DNA of 64,000 nucleotides from Kaistia hirudinis (GTDB taxonomy: Bacteria; Pseudomonadota; Alphaproteobacteria; Rhizobiales; Kaistiaceae). The stretch lies in assembly GCF_014196455.1 (NCBI RefSeq), contig NZ_JACIDS010000003.1, forward strand, positions 372,001-436,000, given 5' to 3'. The notes beneath the pieces are model-generated. The model saw only the letters and a program-made list of their open reading frames with translations, was not told where the DNA came from and made no database searches. Shown here piece after piece: positions 41,895 through 51,338 of this stretch (position 1 is its first letter; every line of letters starts with the position of its first letter). A program made the position numbers and the translations under genes.

Positions 41895-43436
41895 ATGCGC
41901 ATCGGCATCGACGTCGGCGGCACCAATACCGACGCCGCTCTCATGGACGGCATGACCGTCAAGGGCGCCTGCAAGACACCAACCACCGCCGACGTCAGCT
42001 CCGGCATCACCGCCGTGCTGAAGGAGGTGCTGCGCATGACCGGCGTGGCGGCGTCCGAGATTCAGGCGGTGATGATCGGCACGACGCATTTCACCAATGC
42101 CGTGGTCGAGCGCAAGCGCCTGCTCGAAGTCGCCGCCATCCGCCTCGGCCTGCCGGCGACCAGGGCGCTGCCGCCCATGACCGACTGGCCGAACGACCTC
42201 GCCACCACGCTCGGCCGTCACACCTTCATGGTGCATGGCGGGCATGAGTTCGACGGGCGCGAGATCGCGCCGCTCGACGAGAAGGAGATCCTGCGCATCG
42301 CCGGCGAGATCAAGGCGCGCGGCCTCAGGACGGCGTCGATCACCTCGGTGTTCTCGCCGGTGACGCCGGTCATGGAGCAGCGCGCCGCCGAGATCCTGAA
42401 GAACGAGATTCCCGATCTCGCCCTGTCGCTCAGCCACGAGATCGGCCGCGTCGGCTTCCTGGAGCGCGAGAACGCGTCGATCATGAACGCCTGCCTCGCC
42501 GATCTCTCGGCGAAGGTCGTGAGCTCGTTCCGTGCGGCGCTGCGCGAACTCGCGATCGAGGCGCCCTTCTTCATCAGCCAGAACGACGGCACGCTGATGA
42601 CGCCTGACTATGTCGAGCGCTATCCGGTCCTTACCTTCGCCTCGGGTCCGACCAATTCGATGCGCGGCGCTGCGCTGCTCGCCGGGCGCAAGGAGGCGAT
42701 GGTCGTCGATATCGGCGGCACCACCTCCGATGTCGGCATGCTGATGCAGGGCTTCCCGCGCGAGTCGGCCGTCGCCGTCGACATTGGCGGCGTCCGGACT
42801 AACTTCCGCATGCCCGACGTGCTCGCGGTCGGCCTCGGCGGCGGCTCGATCGTGCGCGATGAAGGCGCCCGGATCGGCCCGGACTCGGTCGGCTACGAAA
42901 TCACCTCGAAGGCTCTCGTCTTCGGCGGCGATACGCTGACGACGACGGACATCGTCGTCGCGGCGGGTCTTGAGGATATCGGCGACCGGTCCCGCGTCGC
43001 CCATATCCCGGCCAGGACCGTCGAAGCCGCGCTCGATACGATCCACCGCATGGTCGACGAGGCGGTCGACCGGATGAAGACCAGCGCCGAGCCTCTGCCC
43101 GTCATCCTGGTCGGCGGCGGCTCCATCCTCGTCTCGCGCCCGCTGCCCTCGGCCTCCGAAGTCATCCGGCCGGAAAACGCGTCCGTCGCCAATGCCATCG
43201 GCGCGGCGATCGCGCAGGTCGGCGGCGAGGTCGACCGCATCTTCTCGCTGGAGGGCACCTCGCGCGACGTGGTGCTGGACGGCGCCAAGGCGGAGGCGTC
43301 CGAGCGCGCCACCAAGGCGGGCGCCGATCCCGCGACGGTCAAGATCGTCGATATCGAGGAAGTCCCGCTCTCCTATCTGCCCGGCAATGCGACGCGCATC
43401 CGCGTCAAGGCTGTCGGCGATCTCGTGATGGCGTGA
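41895..43436 (+). CDS. Hydantoinase/oxoprolinase family protein (HyuA-like)
   Basis: The protein has 513 residues and an ASKHA-type ATP-binding fold. The phosphate motif MRIGIDVGGTNTDAALMDG is at the N-terminus. It continues through TTHFTNAVVE, SHEIGRVGFLERENASIMNA, VDIGGTTSDVG and a GLGGGSIVR block. The family couples ATP hydrolysis to opening of hydantoin, oxoproline or acetone-type substrates, normally with a HyuB partner. No HyuB gene is here; two DUF917 genes follow instead. Cytoplasmic. It overlaps the next gene's possible GTG start. Confidence 0.9.
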   Translation: MRIGIDVGGTNTDAALMDGMTVKGACKTPTTADVSSGITAVLKEVLRMTGVAASEIQAVMIGTTHFTNAVVERKRLLEVAAIRLGLPATRALPPMTDWPNDLATTLGRHTFMVHGGHEFDGREIAPLDEKEILRIAGEIKARGLRTASITSVFSPVTPVMEQRAAEILKNEIPDLALSLSHEIGRVGFLERENASIMNACLADLSAKVVSSFRAALRELAIEAPFFISQNDGTLMTPDYVERYPVLTFASGPTNSMRGAALLAGRKEAMVVDIGGTTSDVGMLMQGFPRESAVAVDIGGVRTNFRMPDVLAVGLGGGSIVRDEGARIGPDSVGYEITSKALVFGGDTLTTTDIVVAAGLEDIGDRSRVAHIPARTVEAALDTIHRMVDEAVDRMKTSAEPLPVILVGGGSILVSRPLPSASEVIRPENASVANAIGAAIAQVGGEVDRIFSLEGTSRDVVLDGAKAEASERATKAGADPATVKIVDIEEVPLSYLPGNATRIRVKAVGDLVMA

Positions 43437-43444
43437 GGCAGGTC

Positions 43445-44533
43445 ATGAAACTCACCTCCGACGACCTGCAAGACCTCGCCATCGGCGCCGCCTTCCTCGG
43501 TACGGGCGGCGGCGGCAACCCCTATGTCGGCCGCCTCATGGTGCAGCGCTGTCTCGACGAGGGGCTGACCGTCGAACTCATCGACCCGACCGAGTTGGCC
43601 GACGACGCCTTCGTCATCCCCACGGCCATGATGGGCGCGCCGACCGTGCTGGTCGAGAAGCTGCCGAGCGGGCAGGAGGCGATCGACTCGCTGCATCTGC
43701 TGGAGCGCTATCTCGGCCGCAAGGCTGATGCGACGATGCCGATCGAGATCGGCGGCATCAACTCGACCATCCCCCTCGTCGTCGGCGCACGGCTCGGCCT
43801 GCCGATCGTCGACGCGGACGGCATGGGGCGGGCGTTCCCTGAGCTGCAGATGGAGACCTTCGGCGTCTACGGCATCTCGGGCAGCCCGATGGTCGTCAGC
43901 GACGAATATGGCGACTCGACTCTGCTGAACGGCGCCGACAACAAGCAGATGGAATGGCTCTCTCGCATGGCGGCGATCCGCATGGGCGGCTGCGCCTATA
44001 TCGCTGAGTATTCGATGACCGGCGCCGATGTGAAACGAACCGCGGTACCGAACACCATGACGCTCGCCATGCGGATCGGACGGTGCCTCCGCGAGGCGAA
44101 ATCGCACCATGAGAGCCCGTTCGACGCGCTGCTGCGGCTCTTGCCGCAGACGCTCTACAACTACGGCCGGATCATCTTCACCGGCAAGATCGTCGACGTC
44201 GCACGCGAGACGCGGAACGGCTTCTCGCTCGGCCGCGCGCGCATCGACGCGCTCGGCGCCTTTGCAGGCACGATGGAGATCGAGATCCAGAACGAGAACC
44301 TGATTGCCCGCGTCGATGGCAAGGTGAAGGCGATCGTGCCGGATCTCATCTGCATCATGGACAGCGAGAGCGCCGAGCCGATCACGACGGAGAGCCTGCG
44401 CTACGGCCAGCGCGTCACGGTCGTCGCCGTCGCGGTGCCTGAGATCATGCGCACGCCGGAGGCGCTCGCCGTGTTCGGGCCGCGCTGCTTCGGCCTCGAC
44501 GAACCCTTCACGCCCATCGAGACGATGCCCTGA
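43445..44533 (+). CDS. DUF917 family protein, first copy
   Basis: A 362-residue protein with the DUF917 opening DLQDLAIGAAFLGTGGGGNPYVGR and the conserved blocks INSTIPLVVGARLGLPIVDADGMGRAFPE and ICIMDSESAEPI. The GTGGGGNP loop looks nucleotide- or phosphate-binding. ATG 43445 follows AGGCAGG; GTG 43433 overlapping the HyuA-like stop is an alternative. DUF917 genes often accompany HyuA-like genes, so a joint activity is likely, but no reaction has been assigned as far as I know. Confidence 0.88.
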   Translation: MKLTSDDLQDLAIGAAFLGTGGGGNPYVGRLMVQRCLDEGLTVELIDPTELADDAFVIPTAMMGAPTVLVEKLPSGQEAIDSLHLLERYLGRKADATMPIEIGGINSTIPLVVGARLGLPIVDADGMGRAFPELQMETFGVYGISGSPMVVSDEYGDSTLLNGADNKQMEWLSRMAAIRMGGCAYIAEYSMTGADVKRTAVPNTMTLAMRIGRCLREAKSHHESPFDALLRLLPQTLYNYGRIIFTGKIVDVARETRNGFSLGRARIDALGAFAGTMEIEIQNENLIARVDGKVKAIVPDLICIMDSESAEPITTESLRYGQRVTVVAVAVPEIMRTPEALAVFGPRCFGLDEPFTPIETMP

Positions 44534-44534
44534 C

Positions 44535-45629
44535 ATGTCCAAGCTCATCACGACCGACGATCTCGACGATCTCGCAGTCGGCGCGGCCATTCTCGGCACG
44601 GGCGGCGGCGGCGATCCCTATATCGGCAAGCTGATGGCCCGCGCCGCCATCGAGGCGCATGGCCCGGTTACGCTGATGGCGCTCGACGAACTGCCCGACG
44701 ATTTCGGCATCGTCGCGTGCGGCGCCATGGGCGCGCCGACCATCCTGATCGAGAAGATCCCGAGCGGCGAGGAAATGGGTCGCGCGCTCGATCTCTATGT
44801 CCGCTACACGGGCCGCACGCTCGACGCGCTCATTCCTTTCGAGGCCGGCGGGATCAATTCGACCATTCCGATCATGGCCGCCGCGAAGCTCGGCCTGCCG
44901 GTGATCGATGCGGACGGGATGGGCCGGGCCTTTCCGCAGCTCGAGATGGAGACGTTCAACGTCTATGGCGTCCCGGCCGGCCCGGTGGCGATCGCCGACG
45001 AGCGCGGCAATACCGGCATCATCGAGGTCAAGTCGGCGGCGAAGTCGGAATGGCTGGCGCGCGGCCTCACCATCCGCATGGGCGGCCAGGCCTATATCGC
45101 CAATTACGGCATGGACGGCGCCACCTGCCGGCGCGTCTCCGTCCCCGGCACCATGTCGCTGGCGTTCGGCATAGGGCGTACGGTGCGGGAGGCCAAGGCG
45201 CAGCATCGCGACGTGCTGACCAGCCTGATCGATTTCTTCGCCGGCACGCATTACGAGGAGGCGCGCATCGTCGCCTCCGGCAAGATCGTCGACGTCGCGC
45301 GCGGCGTGAAGAATGGCTGGTCGGTGGGCACGGTGACGATCCATCCGTTCCAGCGCGGCGCGGAGCCGGTGCGCATCCAGATCCAGAACGAGAATCTGGT
45401 CGCCGAGCAGGGCGACGAGGTGCTCGCCATCGTCCCGGACCTGATCTGCATCCTCGATCTCGACACCGGCGAGGCGATCACCACCGAGAGGCTGCGCTAC
45501 GGCCAGCGCGTGAATGTCCTCGCGGTCCGCGTGCCGCCGATCATGCGCACGCCCGAGGCCCTCGCAGTGTTCGGCCCGAAGGCGTTCGGTCTCGACCAGC
45601 CCTACCGGCCGCTCGGTCTCGTCGCGTGA
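44535..45629 (+). CDS. DUF917 family protein, second copy
   Basis: The protein has 364 residues and is homologous along its whole length to the preceding protein: DLDDLAVGAAILGTGGGGDPYIGKL, INSTIPIMAAAKLGLPVIDADGMGRAFPQ, and the shared PEALAVFGPKAFGLD ending. The ATG lies 1 bp after the previous stop. The tandem arrangement suggests a heteromeric complex or two related steps, arising from an old duplication since identity is only partial. It is the last gene of the racemase-to-DUF917 operon. Confidence 0.88.
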   Translation: MSKLITTDDLDDLAVGAAILGTGGGGDPYIGKLMARAAIEAHGPVTLMALDELPDDFGIVACGAMGAPTILIEKIPSGEEMGRALDLYVRYTGRTLDALIPFEAGGINSTIPIMAAAKLGLPVIDADGMGRAFPQLEMETFNVYGVPAGPVAIADERGNTGIIEVKSAAKSEWLARGLTIRMGGQAYIANYGMDGATCRRVSVPGTMSLAFGIGRTVREAKAQHRDVLTSLIDFFAGTHYEEARIVASGKIVDVARGVKNGWSVGTVTIHPFQRGAEPVRIQIQNENLVAEQGDEVLAIVPDLICILDLDTGEAITTERLRYGQRVNVLAVRVPPIMRTPEALAVFGPKAFGLDQPYRPLGLVA

Positions 45630-45721
45630 GCCGGCGCGACGAACGCGAGCTCCGGAACTTGCGCGCCATGCGGAGGGGTATAGGTTCGGGCGTCTGACCA
45701 ACAGGGAGGCCGGCGGAAGGG

Positions 45722-48394
45722 ATGTCAGTATTGCCCTTCGTTGAACGGGTCGGTTCGCTGACGCCGCGCTTCTCTGTGCCGCGCGGCTCGGCCGATGCCA
45801 TCGAGCGGCCCTTCCTGCTCGACCGGATCCGCAACGGCCTCGCCGGGCAAGTCGTGATGCTGCTGGCGCCGCCCGGCTTCGGCAAGAGCGAGCTGCTTGC
45901 GACGGCATCGTCGCGTCTCGCCGAGCCGAAGGATCGCTTTGCCTGGCTCACCCTTTCGCCGGAGGATTCCGATCCGGCGGTCTTTCTCGACAATCTCGCC
46001 GGCGCCCTCGGTCTCGACGTCGCGCCGGCGCAGCGGCTCGGGCTCGAACGCGCCCGCCAGATGCTCGTCGCGCGGATCGCCGGCGAGGGCAGTCGCATCA
46101 TCCTGGTCATGGACGAGTTCCAGGCGGCCGCCGGCGAGGCTTTCGCGGCATTTTGCAATGCGCTGTTCCGCCAGTTGCCCGACAATCTGCGCGTCATCGT
46201 CTCATCGCATCGCCGTCCCGACCTGCCGCTGTCGCGCTTTCGTCTGAAGGGGCTGCTGACCGAGATCCTCGCCGACGAGCTCGCCTTCACCCGCACCGAA
46301 ATGAAGCAATTGGTCGGCAAGCGGCTGTCGGCGGAGGAGTTCGAGGCCTTTGCCGAGGTGACGGGAGGCTGGCCCGCGCTGGTGAATCTCGCCGCCTCGC
46401 TGCTCGCCGATGCGGGCGAGAAGGAAACCCGCGCTGCCCTTGTGGCAGGCGACCACCGCGTCTTCCGCGATTTCGTGGTCGAGGAGGTCGTGCCGCAGAT
46501 CCCGCCGGACATGCGCGAGGCGCTGACGGTGTGCTCGATCCTGGCGGAGTTCCCGCTCGATCTCGCCGCCCATCTCTCGGGCGTCGACGTCGCGCCGCGC
46601 TAGCTGCGCGATCTGGAGGATTTCGCGCCGATCCTGGTCCCGGTGACCTCGCGCCCCGGCTGGCTTCGCCTTCACCCGGCGGTCCGCGCCACCTTCGCGG
46701 CGCATCTCCAGTTACTGCCGCCCGAGCGCGTGGCGGCGTTGCACGGGCGTGCCGCTGCCTGGTTCGCCGAGCGCGGCCATCTCGAAAAGGCGGTGAGCCA
46801 CGCCTCGCGCGGCGGCGATTTCGCGCTTGCGGCCGAGGCGATCCGGCAGGCCGGGGGCGTCAGCATTTTCATCCGCGCGGGCCACAGCGTGCTCGCCCGC
46901 GTCATCGAGAACATCCCGACCGACGTCATCTACCGCTCGCCGAGCCTCATGATCTCCTATGCGCTGGTGCTCGGGAAGCAGGGCCGCGTGCAGATGGCGC
47001 GCGAACTGATCGTGGACCTGCGCCGCGCGGACGAGCCGTCGCCGTTTCCAGCCATTCCCGTGACCGCGCTCGACCATATCGAGGGCCTCATCGCCGTCTA
47101 CAATGACCGCAATCCCGGCGACGAGGAGATCGAGTGGCTGGAGCGGACCGCGCGGATGATGGGGCCGGGCGAGACCTGGAGCCGTGGCTGGATCTACAAT
47201 CATCTCTGTATCGCCTACACGGTGAAGGGCGATCTCGAGGCGGCGCGGACCAACGCCCTCAAATCACTGACCTGCTATCGCGAGGAGAAGGCGTCCTACG
47301 GCCAGATCTTCATGCTCATCCATATGGGCCTGCTCTCGATCCTGTCCGGGCGGCTGAGCACCGCGATCCTGTTCGGGCGCGAGGCGGAGGAGCTGTGCCA
47401 GCGCCATCAATGGACCGACCGCAATCTGCTCGCCATCGCGCATATCCCGCTCGCCGAGGCGCTCTATCATCAGGGCGAGCTCGCCGCCGCCGAGCGGCTG
47501 ATGCAGGAGGGCATGCCCTATCTCGCGCGCGGCGAAGGGTGGGTCGATCTGTTCGTGCGTGGTTATGGCACGCTCGCACGCTGCCGGATCGCCCATGGCG
47601 GCATCGAGGCGGCTTTGGCGGTGATGGACCGGGCCGAGGAGGTCGCGGTCGAGCGCGAGCTGCCGCGCCTCCGCCTCGCCGTCGACATCATCCGTATCGA
47701 ACTGCTCGCGCGGGCCGGGCTCATCGAGTCGGCGCAGCACATCGTCGACCGGTTGCCGCCGATCGACGAGGAGAGCGCCTGGCCGTCATGGCGCGAATGG
47801 AGCGATGCGGTGATCGGCGTTGCCCGGGTCTGCATCCGCACGGAGCGGCCGGAACGGGCGATCGAACTGCTCGAGCGTCTGGCGCTCCGCGCCCACGCGC
47901 GCGGCCATGGCTTTCATCTCCTGCTCGCGACCGTCGTCGTCATCGAGGCTCACTGGGCCGCGGGCCGGCTCGAAGAGGCCCGCGCGGCGCTGCAGCAGGC
48001 GCTCGCCCTCGCCCGGCCGCAGGATTGGCTGCAGGTCTTCCTCGACGAGGGCCAGCCGCTCGCCCAGGCCGTGCGCGGCATCGTCCGGCGCTTCGGCCTT
48101 TCGGCCTTCAGCCCCAAGACGTCGGAATTCGTCAGCCGCATCGTCGGCGCGCTGCAGCATGGCGGGCCGAGCAAGCCGACCACAGGGCGCGGCGAGATCC
48201 TGAGCGGGCGCGAGAACGAGGTGCTGGAACTGCTGGCCCGCGATGCCACCAACAAGGAGATCGCGCGCGACCTCGGGCTCAGCGAGGCGACGGTCAAGTT
48301 CCACCTGAAGAACCTCTACGCCAAGCTCGGCGTCAGCCGCCGCAGCCTGGCGATCTCGGTCGCGCGGCAGACGGGACTTCTGGACGCGAGCTGA
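45722..48394 (+). pseudogene. LuxR/MalT-like transcriptional activator interrupted by an in-frame TAG
   Basis: One reading frame of 891 codons codes a complete large ATP-dependent LuxR regulator, but codon 294 (46601-46603) is TAG. Before it: an N-terminal STAND-type ATPase with Walker A APPGFGKS (49-56) and VMDEF Walker B. After it, in the same frame without any shift, LRDLEDFAPILVPV and the MalT-like winged helix (RLHPAVRATFAAHL), then TPR-like helices, and a C-terminal LuxR HTH (LSGRENEVLELLARDATNKEIARDLGLSEATVKFHLKNLYAKLGV). The 46643 GTG could start the distal part but has no ribosome site. It probably regulated the upstream transporter/DUF917 operon. It could be a recent pseudogene, a sequencing error, or amber readthrough. 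Confidence 0.8.
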
Positions 48395-48422
48395 GCGATC
48401 GGTTCGGTTGGGTGCCGCTCGT

Positions 48423-49373
48423 CTACCGTCCCCAGACGACGGCGTTCTCATGCCGCTTGATGATGTGCTTCAGCTCTTCGAAGGCCGTCGTGACATGGCC
48501 GGCGAAGCGCTCGGCCGCCGGTGAGCGCGGTCCGCCGACCCGCCGCAGGATGCCGAGCGAGCGGTTGGGCTGCGGAATCTCGTAGGGCAGGACCGTGACC
48601 CGGTTCTCCTTGCGCTGTGCGAAAACGACGGAGAAGGGCAGCACGGCGAGCGCATCCGTCTCGGCAAGGAAGTTGATCACGCTCATCAGCGAGCCGCCCG
48701 AATAGCGCACGTTCAGCTCGGACATGCCGATGCTCATCAGGATCATCTGCAGATCCGACATCAGCGGCGAGCCGGGCAGCGGCGCGACCCAGGGAAAGCG
48801 CGTCAGGTCGTGAGCCCTGAGGCGGCGATTGCGCAGTAGCGGGTGGCTCGGCCGGCAGGCGACGATGTTGCGGCCGGGCAGGATCTCGGTGAACTCGAAG
48901 CTCGGCCCGAGATCGACCACGCCGATCGGCACGATGCCGAGGTCGATCTGATTGGCTTCGAGCGCAGCCACCATTTCGGGCAGGTTGAGATAGCTCTGCT
49001 GGACGGTGACCTCGGGTTCCAGGTTCTGGAATTCGCCGATCATGCGGCTGATCATGGCGTCCATGAAGAAGGGCACGCCGCCGACGCGCACCACGCCCTT
49101 GGTGCCCTTCATGAAGCCCTGCACGGCGTCGGATGCCTTGCGCGACGCCGTGATGATGGTGCGCCCTTGCGCGGCGAGCTGGGCGCCGAGCGGGGTCGCC
49201 TGGAGCGGGCGGCGACCCTTGAGAAACAGCGGCTCTCCGACACGCGCCTCGAGCATGGCAAGCGAACGGCTGACCGCCGGCTGGGTCAGGCCCAGCATGG
49301 CGGCTCCTTCCGAGACGCCGCCGGCATCGAGCACCGCGGCGAGCTGCATCAGGTGACGCTCATTCAGCTTCAT
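48423..49373 (-). CDS. LysR family transcriptional regulator
   Basis: The protein has 316 residues. The N-terminal HTH covers about 4-62 (LMQLAAVLDAGGVSEGAAMLGLTQPAVSRSLAMLEARVGEPLF), and the type 2 periplasmic-binding-like effector domain is from about 90. It is divergent from the intradiol dioxygenase gene, the classic layout of LysR activators of ring-cleavage operons (CatR/ClcR style). A palindrome overlaps its start codon. It very likely activates the 49467 operon in response to a pathway intermediate. Confidence 0.92.
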   Translation of the reverse strand: MKLNERHLMQLAAVLDAGGVSEGAAMLGLTQPAVSRSLAMLEARVGEPLFLKGRRPLQATPLGAQLAAQGRTIITASRKASDAVQGFMKGTKGVVRVGGVPFFMDAMISRMIGEFQNLEPEVTVQQSYLNLPEMVAALEANQIDLGIVPIGVVDLGPSFEFTEILPGRNIVACRPSHPLLRNRRLRAHDLTRFPWVAPLPGSPLMSDLQMILMSIGMSELNVRYSGGSLMSVINFLAETDALAVLPFSVVFAQRKENRVTVLPYEIPQPNRSLGILRRVGGPRSPAAERFAGHVTTAFEELKHIIKRHENAVVWGR

Positions 49374-49386
49374 AGCAAAATGCTAT
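49372..49386. promoter_or_regulatory. LysR-box-like palindrome overlapping the regulator start codon
   Basis: ATAGCA and TGCTAT are exact inverted arms around AAA. It has the T-N11-A form (49373-49385) expected of LysR recognition sites. It overlaps the LysR ATG (complement of 49371-49373) and lies 81 bp before the dioxygenase start, so it could serve autorepression and divergent activation. Confidence 0.5.
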
Positions 49387-49466
49387 ATAGGTGATCCCAC
49401 AACTCATCAAGGCGGGGCGATTGCCGTGCTATCCCGTTCAGCAAGGGGAAGGGAGGCCCCGGATGA

Positions 49467-50375
49467 ATGGACGGCCAGCACGACGGTCCGCGGAGGGAGG
49501 AAATCCCCGCAGCGATCTCGGCGCAGACGGAGGAGTTCGCGCGCCGTCTCGCCACAGCCGACCCATCCCGCCTCGCCGAGGCGGCGCTTGCGACCGTTGG
49601 CAGCCTGCATGCCCTGATCGCGGCGCTGCGCCCGACCGGCGAAGAGTTCCGCATCGCGATCGATTTCATCACCGAGGTCGGCCACTACGCGGATTCCCGG
49701 CGCCAGGAATGGGTGCTTCTCGCCGATGTCCTCGGCGTGTCGTCCCTCATCGAGGATCAGAACAGCGCGCGGCCCCGCGGCGCGACGCCCAACACCGTGG
49801 CCGGTCCCTTCTACCGGGCCGATGTCCCCGAGACGGCGCTCGGCGCCAGCATCTCGCGTGACGGAAAGGGTGAGCCGCTGGCCGTGACGGGCCGGGTCGC
49901 GGGTCTCGACGGTCAGCCGCTCGCCGGCGCAATCGTCGAGGTCTGGCAGGCCAATGCGGAGGGGCTCTATGAGAACCAGGAGCCCGATCTCCAGCCGGAG
50001 TTCAATCTGCGCGGCCGCTTCCGCACCGATCCGCAGGGCCGCTTCCACTTCCTGTCGGTGAAGCCGAAGGGCTACATGCTGCCCGCGGACGGGCCCGTCG
50101 GTCGGCTGATGGCGATGCTCGGCATCAGCCTCGAGCGTCCCGCCCATATCCATTTTCGCATCACCGCCAACGGCTTCGAGACGCTGACCACGCACGTCTT
50201 CGACCGGTCCGATCCTGCCATCGGCCGGGATGCGATCTTCGGGGTCAAACCCGAACTCATGGCCGAGTTCCGCGCGCTTCCTCTCAATGGAGGAAGGCGG
50301 AGGCACGCGCTCGACCTCAATCTCGTGCTCTGCCCTGAGCGGCAGGGCGAATCTGCACATGCTGGGAGGAAATGA
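49467..50375 (+). CDS. Intradiol ring-cleavage dioxygenase (hydroxyquinol 1,2-dioxygenase-like), first copy
   Basis: The protein has 302 residues. The N-terminal helical dimerisation domain covers about 15-105 and the catalytic beta-sandwich the rest. Non-haem Fe(III) ligands are Tyr 168 (GLYENQ), Tyr 203 (PKGYMLP), His 227 and His 229 (PAHIHF). It cleaves catechol or hydroxyquinol between the hydroxyl groups. The maleylacetate reductase downstream favours hydroxyquinol. The ATG at 49467 is preceded by GGGAGG at a rather long spacing. It is the first gene of the operon divergent from LysR; a paralogue lies at 59542. Confidence 0.92.
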   Translation: MDGQHDGPRREEIPAAISAQTEEFARRLATADPSRLAEAALATVGSLHALIAALRPTGEEFRIAIDFITEVGHYADSRRQEWVLLADVLGVSSLIEDQNSARPRGATPNTVAGPFYRADVPETALGASISRDGKGEPLAVTGRVAGLDGQPLAGAIVEVWQANAEGLYENQEPDLQPEFNLRGRFRTDPQGRFHFLSVKPKGYMLPADGPVGRLMAMLGISLERPAHIHFRITANGFETLTTHVFDRSDPAIGRDAIFGVKPELMAEFRALPLNGGRRRHALDLNLVLCPERQGESAHAGRK

Positions 50376-50378
50376 CCG

Positions 50379-51338
50379 ATGGCTCGTGTCAGTGGCTACC
50401 ACCACCTGACGATGTCGACAGACGGCGCGCAGGAGGATTTCGACTTCTATACCAAGGCGCTCGGCCTTCACTCGGTGAAGCGCACGGTGTTGTTCGACGG
50501 CGTGATCCCCGTCTACCACCTCTATTACGGCTCGCCGAACGGCGACGCGTCGACGATCATCACGACGTTCCCGTTCCGCAAGCCCGGCGTTTATGGCCGT
50601 CGCGGCACGAACCAGTCGCGCACCATCATGCAGGCGATCCCCAAGGGCGCCGCCGGCTTCTGGGTCGACCGCCTGAACGAGCGCGGCATCGAGGCGACCA
50701 AGATCACCCGCTTCGGCGCCGATCGCGCCGCCTTCGCGCATCCCTGCGGCATCCTGCATGAACTCGTCGAGAGCGACAGCGACCCGCGCGAGCCGATCAC
50801 CAATGCCGCGCAGGGCATCGGCAAGGAACACGGCATCAAGGGCATCTATGGCGGTGTCGTCGCCGTGACCGATCGCACGGCCATGGACGACTTCTTGACC
50901 ATCGCCCTGCCGCTGGAGAAGGAGGCCGACACGCATGAGGGCCTCGTCTATCGCGTTCCCGATGCGAACGGCGTCAATCAGCGTGTCGAGGTCATCGTCG
51001 ACCGCGACAGCGCGCAGGGCACCTGGACGCTCGCCGGCGGCACCATCCATCACCTCGCTCTCAATACGGGCGACGAAGAGAACCAGATGAAGCTGCGCGC
51101 CCATATCGAGGGCCTCGGCTTCACGGACATCTCGGAGCAGAAGGACCGCAACTACTTCAAGTCCTGCTATGTCCGCTCGCCCGGCGGCGCGCTGTTCGAA
51201 CTCGCCTGGACCACGCCGGAGGGCTGGGCCAAGGACGAGCCCCCGGGCGCGATCGGCAAGACGCTGGTGTTCCCGCCGTGGTTCAAGGATCGCGAGGACG
51301 AGCTGCGCGCCGGTCTCGAGGAGGCGACGTTCGCATGA
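50379..51338 (+). CDS. VOC-family ring-cleaving dioxygenase (MhqO-like)
   Basis: The protein has 319 residues made of two glyoxalase/VOC modules. Metal ligands are likely in YHHLT (residues 7-10), IHHLAL of the second module and LFELAW. This two-module layout is that of MhqO/LinE-related proteins acting on (methyl)hydroquinones and quinone adducts. The start is 3 bp after the dioxygenase stop and the stop overlaps the next gene (ATGA). An MhqD-like hydrolase follows, as in the Bacillus mhq genes. Confidence 0.88.
   Translation: MARVSGYHHLTMSTDGAQEDFDFYTKALGLHSVKRTVLFDGVIPVYHLYYGSPNGDASTIITTFPFRKPGVYGRRGTNQSRTIMQAIPKGAAGFWVDRLNERGIEATKITRFGADRAAFAHPCGILHELVESDSDPREPITNAAQGIGKEHGIKGIYGGVVAVTDRTAMDDFLTIALPLEKEADTHEGLVYRVPDANGVNQRVEVIVDRDSAQGTWTLAGGTIHHLALNTGDEENQMKLRAHIEGLGFTDISEQKDRNYFKSCYVRSPGGALFELAWTTPEGWAKDEPPGAIGKTLVFPPWFKDREDELRAGLEEATFA

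Noticed and set aside
46643-48394. Distal part of the LuxR regulator as an independent gene starting at GTG 46643
   Set aside because: No Shine-Dalgarno precedes the GTG, the sequence between the TAG and this codon is also in frame and domain-like, and the N-terminal half codes the missing ATPase; a broken single gene explains it better.
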